From NCBI GenBank assembly GCA_002205965.3, contig NADL03000758.1, forward strand, positions 1,240,001 to 1,304,000: a DNA stretch of 64,000 bases, in the 5' to 3' direction. Source of the DNA: Kappaphycus alvarezii (Eukaryota; Rhodophyta; Florideophyceae; Gigartinales; Solieriaceae). Below, piece by piece: positions 10,690-20,410 of the stretch. The notes beneath the pieces are model-generated. The model was not told the origin of the DNA and searched no databases. It saw nothing but the letters and a program-made list of their open reading frames with translations. A program made the translations under genes and the position numbers. The stretch's first letter is position 1. The number at the start of each line of letters is the position of its first letter.

Positions 10690-11326
10690 CATCAGGAGCA
10701 AAGGTTTCTCGGTGTGGCTGCAGTACTTCTGCCAAACTCCGTTTTGAGCCCCTGATACTCCTTGTCCGAAGCCTGGGTGCCCTGAGACATTAGACATCCA
10801 TGGGGATCATTTGCTGCACTGTCGTTATGGATGCCAGCGCAATAATCGCCACAACAATCAGGTCGCTAGGCAATGATCTCGGACGGGCGGCCCGACGCCC
10901 TTTCCTCGACCATCGTGTGCATTTGCAACACTGGACAAGACCGGACATTAGAGCCATGGGGCCGCAGGTGGAACTGACTATTTAGACATAAAATTCGTCA
11001 ATCCACTCGCTCCCTCCCACTCCAGATTCCATACTTTTATCCCGATGGCCAGTCTCAATGCGGCGAGCGCGGAAAAGCGGAGAAAGAACCAAGGCTTTCC
11101 GGAGGAATTACGACGTAGAAGCAGGCTAGTTCCTGTTTCAATCTCTACTCTTGGCGGAGGGCATCTAGAGGCGTTCTCAGTGGTCACGGAGATTGCAAAA
11201 ACCGTCGCCAGCCGCGCAATGGAACGGTTTGCGAAGGTTCGAGTCATACCTCTACAAAGACACTCTGCGTTGGTAGTAACTTCTAACGCTGCTTGTCTGC
11301 TGGCTGGCCTCCCATCAACTTTCTGA
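10690..11326 (+). pseudogene. Degraded copy 1 of a retroelement C-terminal endonuclease-like module
   Basis: The DNA is alignable with 19771-20410: both begin near GAGCAAAG and continue with the same blocks. Recognisable protein pieces are NDLGRAARRPF, TRPDIRAMG, SLNAASAEKRRKNQGF, ISTLGGGHLEAFSVVTEIAK and SNAACLLAGLPSTF before the stop at 11326. The Cys/His region (GDHLLHC in copy 2) has been damaged to MGIICCTVV by a frame change. This type of tail occurs at the C-terminus of reverse-transcriptase proteins of mobile elements in marine invertebrates. No RT is attached here. Confidence 0.72.
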
Positions 11327-11984
11327 TAGACTGTTGTCGGTGCCAGCATTCGACAGCAATGATTTGTACATTCCTCGACCATCGGCACACGTATCTAACA
11401 TGACATGCAGATTTGCAACTCTAAATGGGTTCCAGCTAATCCATACATCTCAATAAAGACACCCCCCCTATCTTCCCTTTGGCTTTGATAGGAATAAATT
11501 GTCGGGGGAAGAGATACTCAGAACCAACTACCCCAAGAAGGAGGTGTTGCAAGCGACAAAAGTGCTACCGTGATATAGTTGAACGAACAAAAGGAGTTTA
11601 TATGAAGAGAGTTGAGAGAGCTACAAGCAAGTATGGAAGGGGAAGGGTCTACCACTGATGCTCTGCGACTAGCGTAGAAAAATTTTTCTTGGGTCTGGAG
11701 TTGACTCTGAACTTCCTACTACTCGGGACTTGACTTGAAGTTGTCTGCCAGCTTTTTTTATGCTCTTTGTGTGAGTTAACTTGTTCAGCGCCCCACTCGG
11801 GTATGCTGGCTCACAAGTACTCCTACCATTTCTTGCAAACAGCCCCTTATATAGATCTTTTCAACCTCACAAGTTTTAGCACCTATACAGTACCTATGCG
11901 CCATATCGGCACCGCACAGAACGGTGCAAAGCATCCCTCTAAAAATAATTGAAAAAAAATTGTAAGTACAGTGACAGCGCAGCC

Positions 11985-12085
11985 AGCTCAGCATGCCAGC
12001 TCAGCCAGCGCAGCATGCAAGCTCATCCAGCACAGCATGCCAGCTCATTTAGCGCAGCATGCCAGCCCATCCAGCGCAGCATGCC
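11985..12085 (+). repeat. 22-bp minisatellite, about 4.6 units
   Basis: Successive units start at 11985, 12007, 12029, 12051 and 12073. The consensus is close to AGCGCAGCATGCCAGCTCAT plus CC. Units differ by one to three bases, and each contains GCATGC, a six-base palindrome. It lies outside any recognised gene. Confidence 0.9.
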
Positions 12086-12375
12086 ATAATATCTAGAATT
12101 TTGATTATGTCAGGCTTATAATGGCTGTTACTTTGACAAAAGTCAGTACGGCCGTTGTGTGCTTTCGGAAGTGTACGCTGTCTATATTTAGTTTTTCCTC
12201 CTTTGCCCTCCAGTAGGAATGTTGTGGGGATACATTTTATCTGCCATCTGTGTAGATCTCCTGAACCTTCTGTCCTAGTTTCACTATAAGTAGCAGATAA
12301 TTTTCACCAATCGATTGGATATATCATGTTTAGACTTTTTAAGGACCTTTGCGGTGTAGGAAGAATATTTCGGCA

Positions 12376-12412
12376 AGGGGGAACGTTTGGGGGTTTTACT
12401 CTTGGAAGATAT
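12376..12412 (+). repeat. Diverged dispersed repeat copy
   Basis: GGGGGAACGTTTGGGGGTTT continues to TTGGAAGATATA, resembling the copies at 13073 and 51055 in order and spacing. Confidence 0.45.
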
Positions 12413-13072
12413 ATCCGATTTTCCGGCAAAATATTTGTGCGAGTCCACTGATAAATATTTAATTTTCTTTCTTGGTATCGCAGAGAAAAATCTTTTTTCT
12501 TCCTCAGCTGCGAAAATCCCACAGAATTGGCGGTTTAATTAAACGTTTTTAGTAGATAATGAATACATTAAACTGTTTCTCTATCTTTCTTGTACAGAGT
12601 TCACAACTATATGCAGTATACTTGAGCTGAGGTAGCAGATTGTTTTGAAGTGAATTTTTACGGCCCTTAGCGTAATTGCATGACCAAAATGAATGGCTAA
12701 TAGCTTATTTATCTTTTCAAATGAGTCAATACCTTTCTAACCGCTTTTTTAAAGTTTCATATTAGGTACTAGGCCGTCTTTCATGATGCAACAGCTTCAT
12801 TTACTGCTGCAGTTTCTGTTCCGTATATAAAACTTTTTTTGTCGGGCAATATATACTGCTGTCTCCGAGGGAATTAGTACGGCATTTTTACTTTGTGTGA
12901 TGGAATATGATCAGAGGGTTGAAATGTCCCACAGAAGTGCAGCTTGGTTGCTTCATCTTCACAGTCTAGCGTATTTTTACAGCTGAGATTTCTTCACCGT
13001 ACGCAATCATTGCTTTTAAGATGATTTGTTTACTTTTATCTCGTGTTTGATAAGTGACTTGATTTGTTATAA

Positions 13073-13113
13073 GGGGGGAATTTTTGGGTTATTTTAATGC
13101 ATGGAAGATATGG
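13073..13113 (+). repeat. Dispersed repeat copy (TTTTTGGGTTATTTTAATGC type)
   Basis: A run of six G is followed by AATTTTTGGGTTATTTTAAT, GCATGG and AAGATATGG. It is almost identical to 49390-49431, which is 36 kb away in unrelated flanks. The chromovirus at 13152 inserted about 40 bases downstream. Confidence 0.8.
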
Positions 13114-13146
13114 CGTATAAAGAAACTAAAGTTCTATCAGTAATTT

Positions 13147-13151
13147 CCATG
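13147..13151 (+). repeat. Target-site duplication CCATG, left copy
   Basis: CCATG lies immediately before the 5' LTR and again immediately after the 3' LTR at 18540-18544. A 5-bp duplication is normal for Ty3/gypsy integration. Confidence 0.9.
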
Positions 13152-13428
13152 TGTGACCGTGGAATTCGAGTTACCAATTCCAGGTTAGGTCGATGGTCAA
13201 ATTAGAATGCTAGTCTAATTTACCAACCGAATGATAATTCGAGCAGTCACTTCGACATTCAGTCATTCGTCTAATTAGAATGCTAGTCTAATTTTACTCT
13301 CTTGAATGTACGGCAGAATGTCTGCCGTATCTACTACATAACCGGTCGGACACATCAGTCCAAAGTAAAAAGCAACGATTCAAGCATTACCAACATCATT
13401 TTTCCCCAGCCGCCCACCGGCGTGCACA
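13152..13428 (+). repeat. 5' LTR of the chromovirus
   Basis: It begins TGTGACCGTGG and ends GTGCACA. It contains two copies of an imperfect inverted repeat (AATTAGAATGCTAGTCTAATT, arms AATTAGA/TCTAATT written here without a break for one copy only as arms plus loop) and a perfect 9-bp hairpin at 13309-13329 (TACGGCAGA, loop ATG, TCTGCCGTA). Against the 3' LTR it differs by four single-base indels and two transitions. Confidence 0.92.
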
Positions 13429-13514
13429 TTAATCACTACGCTCAACGCGATTTGTGTTGTGGCTGACATTCTCGAAACCTGTCCGTTCGAACTTGAACTT
13501 TAGCTCTGGGACCA

Positions 13515-14640
13515 ATGTCTGGCAACAGTTCATTCCCCTCATCCTCTCCTGCCGCTCAGGAAAGCCCGTCGGGCCAGGATGCTACTGAAAAACAACCGTC
13601 ACATCCCAATTTCTTGGCCACTTTTTCGATCATCCTCGGCTTGTACGCCTTGACGCCGAGTCGGTTCGCCATTTCCTCCGTCAGTACGCAAATACTGCCG
13701 AGAGCTCACAGCCCGCGCTTCTCAACTATCAATCAGTGGTGCTATCATAACCGAACCAATCTGTCCAGTTAGCATCAAGTTCTGCATTGATGCAGACCAT
13801 CTGGAATCAGCCATTGATGAAATCGGATTCATCGAGGGTGTTACGGAATATGATGAACTTCAAGAAGTCAGCTACGTTCCTATTTGGATAAAAAGGCCGA
13901 ATCAGAGGCACATTAACTGCTGCGACTTGGATGCAATCGTGGAAAAAAACTGAAAATGGACATGTCTATAAAGTCGGCTAGAAGCCGAATGGAACTTTTT
14001 TCATGACATATACTTCCGAACTCCGCCGCTCGGGTTTGAAGTGGGTTTTGAATAACTATCCGAATCTATCTGTCTATCACGTTCTATCCGCGATCAAGCC
14101 GCAACAATTAGGGTACGACTTGAGAACGACCTGGGATTTGCACACTGCAATCTACAGGGGATTCCCTGGTTTTATGAAACATGCCCTTAACTGTCAGATG
14201 CTTTTGAGAAGCTAGATATCGGACCAATAGGGGTAAAAAGCTCACCAAAACTCTGGTAACACAACTTCAGGACATGGAGAGAAGAATAACAACCGAAAGA
14301 AAAGAATACCGGAGCTCCTGGTAACGGAGACACTACAGGGAAGGGATCCCGAGTTCCCGATCTCGATCCAAGAGGCCACCGCCGCCTTGTCACGGCCCAT
14401 GTAAATCCAAAAAAGGACTAAAGCACTGGATAGACGACTTGAAGACACTACTGTGAGCAAAAACGTCTCAAAGCTGCTCTAGCCGAGGAAAGGGCTCGAG
14501 ATGGTCCGTCCAAATCAACACGAAACCAGAAAGCAGAAAACAAGGGTTCGCTCAGTTCTGACAAAAAGACACTGTCTCTTTCGACTACTTCGAATAAGTC
14601 GGCCTTGCCCGATTACAGTATCCGACGGAAGAGCTTCAAA
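13515..14640 (+). pseudogene. Gag region of the chromovirus, frame-broken
   Basis: The first frame opens at ATG 13515 (MSGNSSFPSSSPAAQESPSG), 87 bases after the LTR, where a gag start is expected. Later pieces such as WVLNNYPNLSVYHVLSAIK at 14048-14110 follow in other frames. I see no zinc knuckle. The assignment to gag is positional. Confidence 0.5.
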
Positions 14641-15010
14641 GGACGCTATCGGTCGCTGTGATGATGAGCGATGAAAGCCTAGTAGCGCCAACCCTGGCTG
14701 AGGACGCAGTCATCAAGGGCATTGGAAAAATGGCATCTATAACTCCGATTACTCTACAGGTAGCTCTAAAATCAAACGGGAACGAAGTCCAAACCTTCAA
14801 ATTCTCCCGCTCCTGGACAGTCCCTCGCACGATCCTTCGTCTCTCGTCAGGATTTTGGCTTTAAAGAACGTTAGGTTCTTGGTAGCCGACGACGATCTGG
14901 CTAACGAACCACTTTTATTGGTCTGCCGGTTTTCGCCACCTCCGGGTAGATACTAAGACTTTATTGGAGTTGAACAGAGAGCAGCTGGACGGGACGGATT
15001 GCAGTTTGGC
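14640..15010 (+). pseudogene. Aspartic protease region of the chromovirus
   Basis: Pieces read IKGIGKMASITPITLQVALK, FSRSWTVPRTIL, ALKNVRFLVADDDLANEPLL and VFRHLRVDTKTLLE in sequence. These correspond to the retropepsin-type region that precedes RT in this chromovirus group. The catalytic DT/SG box would fall near 14640 but is unclear. Confidence 0.6.
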
Positions 15011-15399
15011 CACGTTATCCACAAGCCCTCTTGCCAGTGCATGTGGCTCAGTAGGGCGCCTAATGATTGCCGCCTCAACAAACTTCCCAACGATGGAACT
15101 CCAACCTGCTCTATGATAGCAGAGATGCCGCACCGCACGCCCTCATGTGAATTACTTTCGTGTCCGGTCATATTCGACCCGTTCCCTGACCCGTCGCTTT
15201 TAGATCCCCTCGACGTGGACCAACACGATGAAATACGCGATCAGTTCAGAGATGCGGCAATCTCAACGCAATGGTCTACCTCTAAAATACATTCCGACTC
15301 TTGATGCGTGTGACAGACCACATTGACATTTTTCGAAATCTTTCTCAGGATGTCCTCCTGCTAACGTTCCCCCATGATTATTAAGCTTACCCGGACGCC

Positions 15400-16180
15400 C
15401 GAACCCTCAAGGTTCGCCTCCGCAACTACTCTCAAGAACAACGGGATTTCCTCGCTGATTTTGTTGCCGACCTTGTACGTCATGGTTTAGCTTACCCAAA
15501 TCCCTGTTCTGCTTGGGCTTCCGCTCCTCTACTGTCCCTAAACCTGGGGCCCGTTTTCGTTTTACAGTTTATCTCCGCCCAGTCAACAAGTTTACAGTCC
15601 GTCACCAATAACCCAATGCAAATATTGAACAAGAACTTACTAAGCTCACTTTGTCTAAGTTTTTCGCCAATTTCGATTTATCCACGGCTACTGGCAACTT
15701 CCACTACATCCCGACTCTCAGGAGTGCCAGTCATTTATTACACCGGATGGTATATTCACACCAACTCGCTTCCTGCACGGTCCAAACGCTGTTGTTCACA
15801 TGCAGTCTGCATTTCGCAACTCCTCCTCGAGCTCCGATCTAACATGCTGGCCTGGCTCGATGATTTACTTGCCCACCACAGTAGTATTGAAGGGCTTCTT
15901 GACTGTATTCGTACTTTCTTCAGTATCTGTGTTACTAACAACATTAAGCTACACCCACGCAAATGCATCCTTTTCTCAAAGCAGATTCGTTGGTGTGGCC
16001 GCATAGTATCTGGGATGGATTACGTTCGATCCTCGACGGCTCGACGGGCTCCTTTGATGAGCCACATCGACTGGTGCTCATCTACAACAATTTTTATGCG
16101 CCTTGCAAGGTTAAGCAAAGCATCCCAAGGTTCTCGGAATTAATTGATCCTCTCCTACGTTCATGGGCGTGTGTATGATC
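15400..16180 (+). pseudogene. Reverse transcriptase of the chromovirus
   Basis: Blocks in order are RFTVYLRPVNKFTV at about 15560, NIEQELTKLTLSKFFANFDL at about 15625-15680, the catalytic box MLAWLDDLLAHH with both aspartates at 15859-15864, and NNIKLHPRKCILFSKQIRW with CGRIVSG. The family places the active-site pair in YxDD; here the first residue is Trp, as in related elements. Several frame changes interrupt it. Confidence 0.85.
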
Positions 16181-16229
16181 GCGCTCAGAAACGCACTAAA
16201 CGTGCAGTGTCCAGCATTCAGCTATCCTC

Positions 16230-16710
16230 TCTTGATGGGGTGACGCCGAATCTAAAGCCTTCGCAGATTGCAAGGATGCCCTTGCGCACCAAGTAAGGCT
16301 GTCCCATCGAGATTCCCACAAGCGTCTCTATGTCTACACCGACGCATCAGACACATTTTGTCTGGAATTTTGACTCAACTTCCTCCCACTGACCTTGCCC
16401 TAAACCATATGGAGCAGCGATATGTTCCCCTCGCCTTCCTCTCTGGCCGATTTAATCTACCCAGCTAGGTTGGTCTGTGTTAGAAAAGAAGCCTTATGCT
16501 ATTTTAACCACTCTCGAGAGGATGCATTGGCTAGTTGCGACCGGATGGATTTGATCTTTATACGGATCACAACAACTTGATTTTTCTATTTGACCCCTCT
16601 CTGTGGTACCCGATCTATCGCAAACCGCACTTCGCAAAGTTCTACGCTGGGCAGTCCGTCTCAAGCATGTATTCCTACACTTGTTTTCACATTCATGGCG
16701 AAGAAACGTT
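16230..16710 (+). pseudogene. RNase H of the chromovirus
   Basis: The plus strand gives ALAHQVRLSHRDSHKRLYVY followed by TDASDTFW, then PLAFLSGRFN and FDLYTDHNNLIFLFDPSLW. TDASD and the later TDHNNL box are the usual Ty3/gypsy RNase H landmarks. Frame changes occur between blocks. Confidence 0.78.
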
Positions 16711-16849
16711 TGGGCCGATCTCTTGGGCCGCTGGTCTGCCCCTGCTCAAACTGTCCGACGCCATGTTCGGATACCGGAACTTCCTTCATCTTCTTCGGAT
16801 GATTTTGACAGGCCCTCAGCTTCGAAATTTCTAAGGCTCAAAGTTCACA

Positions 16850-17850
16850 CACCAACCAAAGGACTTGGTCCTCAAGGATGGCCTCCTATGTCTACCAGAT
16901 GGTGCAATCTGGATTCCTGATGATGAGCCCACACTACAACTTCGCCTCTGTATTATCGCCCACACTGGTCCAAGTGGGCATAGAGTCGTAAGGCAACGGA
17001 GACAGTACTTCGAAAGTATTTCTCTTGGACCACTCAATCAGAAGACATCGCAAACTTTGTTCGAGCCTGCATTCACTGCCCTCCACAATTGGAGGGGAAA
17101 GAGTTCCCCGTCCTTTTGGCCCGGCTCTTCATGGTACAAAACCGAATGACTCCTACAATTTGACTATATCGAGATGGTAGCTACTTCAAATATCGGACCT
17201 AAATACGTCTAATGCTTCGAGACGATCACTCGGACTACAAATGGTTTTCGCATTTTCAGATACGACAGCAGAGAATGCAGCACATGCCCTCGTGGATTGG
17301 AGCGCCACATTTGGTGTTCCAGAGAGCCTGATGTCTGATGGCCCTACGCACTTTAAGAACGAGACAATTTGCTTACTGTCTAAAGGACTAAAAGTGCCAC
17401 ACCATTTCACATTCCATATTTTCCTTGGACAATGGCGCCGTGGAAAGACTTGGAAAGGAACTCCTTCGCTTTTTCGTGCAATTATTTCAGAGCTTCGGAT
17501 GCGTCCCGAGGAATGGCCGGACTTGCTCCCACTGGCAGAGTGTACTCAACAATGCGCCATCTCCGCATCGAAATAATATATTCCCCATCACTGCCTTCAC
17601 TGGACTGGATGTATCACCACCTATCTCGACTTTTATCCGTTCTACAACGGCTACACTTTGTCTCTAACAGAAGCACAGTCTGAGCGCTTGTACAACTTTG
17701 ATGAACTACAAAAATGCTGTGCTGCTCTACACCCATGGTCGAAGAGTTTGCAAAAGAATCTTGAACGATATCGACTGCTGCCTCCAAAGGAAGGCTACCA
17801 AATTTCACAGAGGGCGACTTCGTGCTTGTTGCTAGATCAGACTTTTCTAA
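16850..17850 (+). pseudogene. Integrase of the chromovirus
   Basis: A binding-site-like HTGPSGHR stretch and a Cys pair (CIHC) give the zinc-binding N-terminal region. The catalytic core follows: LQFDYIEM with the first Asp, MVFAFSDTTAENAAHALVDW, LMSDGPTHFKNE with the second Asp, and NGAVERLGKELL with the catalytic Glu. Later blocks are NNAPSPHRNN and ITAFTGLD. DDE spacing is as expected. The frame is broken at several places. Confidence 0.85.
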
Positions 17851-18039
17851 AGGTGAGAAATTGGCATTGCGTTGGCATGACCGCGTCGTGTAATCAAGGC
17901 CTTAAACAACTATGTTTTCAGGTCGAAGATCTGCGTAACGGCCAAATGGAAGACATTCATGCTAGTCGTTTGAAATTCTACTCCGACTCATCTTTGGACA
18001 CAAACGTCATCATGTCTCACGTGTTATCATCAGAAACAG

Positions 18040-18240
18040 GTATGCCTGTATCGCGGTTACTCCGCCTTGTAGAGACCGAGGACGGTTTAATGGTACTGGT
18101 TGGTTGGAAAGGCTTGCCAACTCGGAAGATAGCCTCGAACCAATCCAACGCGTTTTCGAGGATGTGCCACAAATGTTCAACCGTCTCCTCATGCGCAAGA
18201 GCACCCCGATTAATCTCGCCAACAAGGCACGTGCAGCTCT
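18040..18240 (+). pseudogene. Chromodomain at the C-terminus of the chromovirus integrase
   Basis: The stretch SRLLRLVETEDGLMVLVGWK, then a one-base frame change and SLEPIQRVFEDVPQMFNRLL, is a typical chromodomain with its aromatic VLVGWKGL strand and C-terminal helix. Such domains direct integration to chromatin in fungal and plant chromoviruses; here that is inference. It ends just before the polypurine tract. Confidence 0.82.
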
Positions 18241-18260
18241 CGCGCTCTGAGAAAGGGGAG

Positions 18261-18539
18261 TGTGACCGTGGAATTCGAGTTACTCAATTCCAGGTTAGGT
18301 CGATGGTCAAATTAGAATGCTAGTCTAATTTACCAACCGAATGATAATTCGAGCCAGTCACTTCGACATTCAGTCATTCGTCTAATTAGAATGCTAGTCT
18401 AATTTTTACTCTCTTGAATGTACGGCAGAATGTCTGCCGTATCTACTATATAACCGGTCGGACACATCAGTCCAAAGTAAAAGCAACGATTCAAGCATTA
18501 CCAACATCATTTTTCCCCAGCCGCCCACCAGCGTGCACA
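18261..18539 (+). repeat. 3' LTR of the chromovirus
   Basis: It begins TGTGACCGTGG after the purine tract GAGAAAGGGGAG and ends GTGCACA. The 9-bp hairpin lies at 18421-18441. Confidence 0.92.
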
Positions 18540-18544
18540 CCATG
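18540..18544 (+). repeat. Target-site duplication CCATG, right copy
   Basis: Identical to 13147-13151 and directly abutting the 3' LTR. Confidence 0.9.
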
Positions 18545-19639
18545 TTCGCCACTTCCCGTGGACATTTGCCTGTAATGGCGCCAACATGCATCATCAAAGA
18601 ATACTACGGTTGATACTCAGGTAATGGTCCCTCAACTATGAGGATTTCGATTTTAATGAAAGAGTTCATACGTATGTGTGAAATCTTGCATAGAATGACC
18701 CGATGACCTTACTATGTGGTATTTTCAGGAGCCGTGATGGTAATTGGACTCACCGGCATAATCCTTGTGCTTCCAACCTGCAATACTTCGTTCTAGAAGA
18801 TTAGAACTACTCTAATTTGGATGTAGTGCACCAGAGTTACCCCGTTTACTAACCCGCTATCGGTCTCTATAGGGATTCGCCCTGAGATCGTGTTTTTCGC
18901 TAACTTTCGAGGGCTCCCAAATTTGATAACCTAATCTGGATTATATCGTATAGTGCTCCACCACTGTCAGCTACGGTAAACATGTTTGGTTTACAGTTAG
19001 CGCGAGTCAACAGTATATGCAGCCGAAGCTGGACTCTCGGCACGTGCTGTCGTGGGATACTGTACTGTATGTGGATACCACTTGTTGATCGGGAACTCCA
19101 CTTCTACTTAGTAGTGTGCTGATATGATGCAATTAGGGCATGTTTACGTTAGATTGTAGATGGTCGTTTTTACTACGTAGTCTACCCTATCCTAGCTACC
19201 TCTATAGTAAAGAGTATTGTTGCTTGGCCTAGTCTCTAGACCCCCTTCTTCAGAATCAAGTATCTCTGTGTTTGGGCTTGTCACTTTCCAGTTCATCGTC
19301 GGTGCCCATACCGTCTCGGGATCTAGACCCGCTTTATTGCGTGCGTGTACGATCTAAGTCCGGGTATATTTATCTAGAATAAGCAAAGGGTAATAAATTG
19401 GACCCATGATGCACCCCAACAACCTAGTTTTTCGACGTTCGTTTACTCTAAATTGGTGGCTGAATAAGTAGAACAGGCCATCTTAGTCCCTATCGTGATC
19501 GAGTACGGTAAAACATCAGTAGTGTCAATTAAAACAGCAGATACGAGTAGAATCAGGATGCCAGTTTGCTGGCGTAGTATGTACACAGTAAGTAGGATCA
19601 TAGGAATATACTTGACCACTGAAGAAGCTAACAGATGCA
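18545..19639. other. Intergenic stretch, no gene recognised
   Basis: Only short frames occur. The minus frame 19443-19811 is the shadow of the module that follows on the plus strand. Upstream parts of that retroelement, if ever present, are no longer readable here. Confidence 0.5.
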
Positions 19640-20410
19640 ATTCATGTGGCTGCGCAAGAGGCCTTGCCGCTCGAACATCCGCACCCGCGCCTTCCGTGCT
19701 AGCATGTCCCTCCCCGTTGCCAAAGGCTGGGTCTACTGTGCACCTTGCCTTGGATTGAGGACGCACATCAAGAGCAAAGACTTCTCCGTGTGGTTCCAGT
19801 ACTTTTGCCAAACCTCTTTATTCGCCCCAGGTACCCCTTGCCCAAAAGCAGGGTGTCCTGAAATGCTGGATATCTACGGGGATCACTTGCTACATTGTCG
19901 CTTTGGCTGCGAGCGGAAAACTCGCCACAACAACCAGGTGACTTTACTGGGGAACGATCTCGCAAGAGCCGCCCGACGTCCATTCATCGAACCTCGTCTA
20001 CACTACCAAGACGGGACGAGGCCGGATATCAGGGCGATGGGAGCCGCCGGTGGCACGGATTATTTCGAGTAACCTTTGTCAACCCGCTCGCTCCCTCCTC
20101 CGCAAGGGCCAAGGCTTTCAGCCCATTCACAAGCCTCAACGCAGCTCAGGCAGAGAAGCAGCGGAAATACCAAGGGTTCCTCGCTGAGCTGCCTCGGAGA
20201 AACAGGCTGTTTCCTGATCCCATCTTAACGCTTGGAGGATGGCATCCGGTGGCGTTCTCCGTCGTCAAGGAAATCGCGAGAACTGTTACACCCCGCGCAA
20301 TGGAACGGTTTTCGAAGGTTAAAGGCACTCTTTTACAGCGGCACTCCGCATTGACAGTAACCTCCAACGCCGCTTGTTTGCTGGCTGGCCTCCCTTCCAC
20401 CTTCTGGTAG
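19640..20410 (+). pseudogene. Copy 2 of the retroelement C-terminal endonuclease-like module (best copy)
   Basis: The sequence reads FRASMSLPVAKGWVYCAPCL, KSKDFSVWFQYFCQTSLF, a Cys/His box CPKAGCPEMLDIYGDHLLHC, then RKTRHNNQ, NDLARAARRPFIEPRL, TRPDIRAMG, TDYFEVTFVNPLAPSS, ILTLGGWHPVAFSVVKEIAR and SNAACLLAGLPSTFW. The order Cys/His box, RHN, PD and (D/E)-x-T/V resembles the C-terminal tail of RT proteins from certain invertebrate elements and the PD-(D/E)XK arrangement of restriction-like endonucleases. One frame change near 20068 breaks it. No RT domain is found upstream, so it is either a 5'-truncated non-LTR copy or a separate module. Confidence 0.72.

Larger units (their letters stand above)
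11327..13146. other. AT-rich intergenic DNA with a minisatellite and two dispersed repeats
   Basis: Besides the minisatellite at 11985-12085 and the repeats at 12376 and 13073 (listed separately) I see no gene. Confidence 0.6.
13152..18539 (+). mobile_element. Complete Ty3/gypsy chromodomain retrotransposon (chromovirus)
   Basis: The element has matching LTRs (277 and 279 bp), TG...CA ends, a CCATG target duplication, a purine tract GAGAAAGGGGAG just before the 3' LTR, and domains in the order gag, protease, RT, RNase H, integrase, chromodomain. This is a chromovirus of the group with a WLDD RT box. No TGG-type tRNA 3'-end binding site follows the 5' LTR (it reads TTAATCACTACGCTC), so the primer is unclear. 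LTR near-identity implies recent insertion, yet the coding region is cut by many one-base frame changes. Confidence 0.93.

Noticed and set aside
11985-12085. CRISPR-like repeat array
   Set aside because: The units are directly adjacent with no unique spacers, and the host is eukaryotic.
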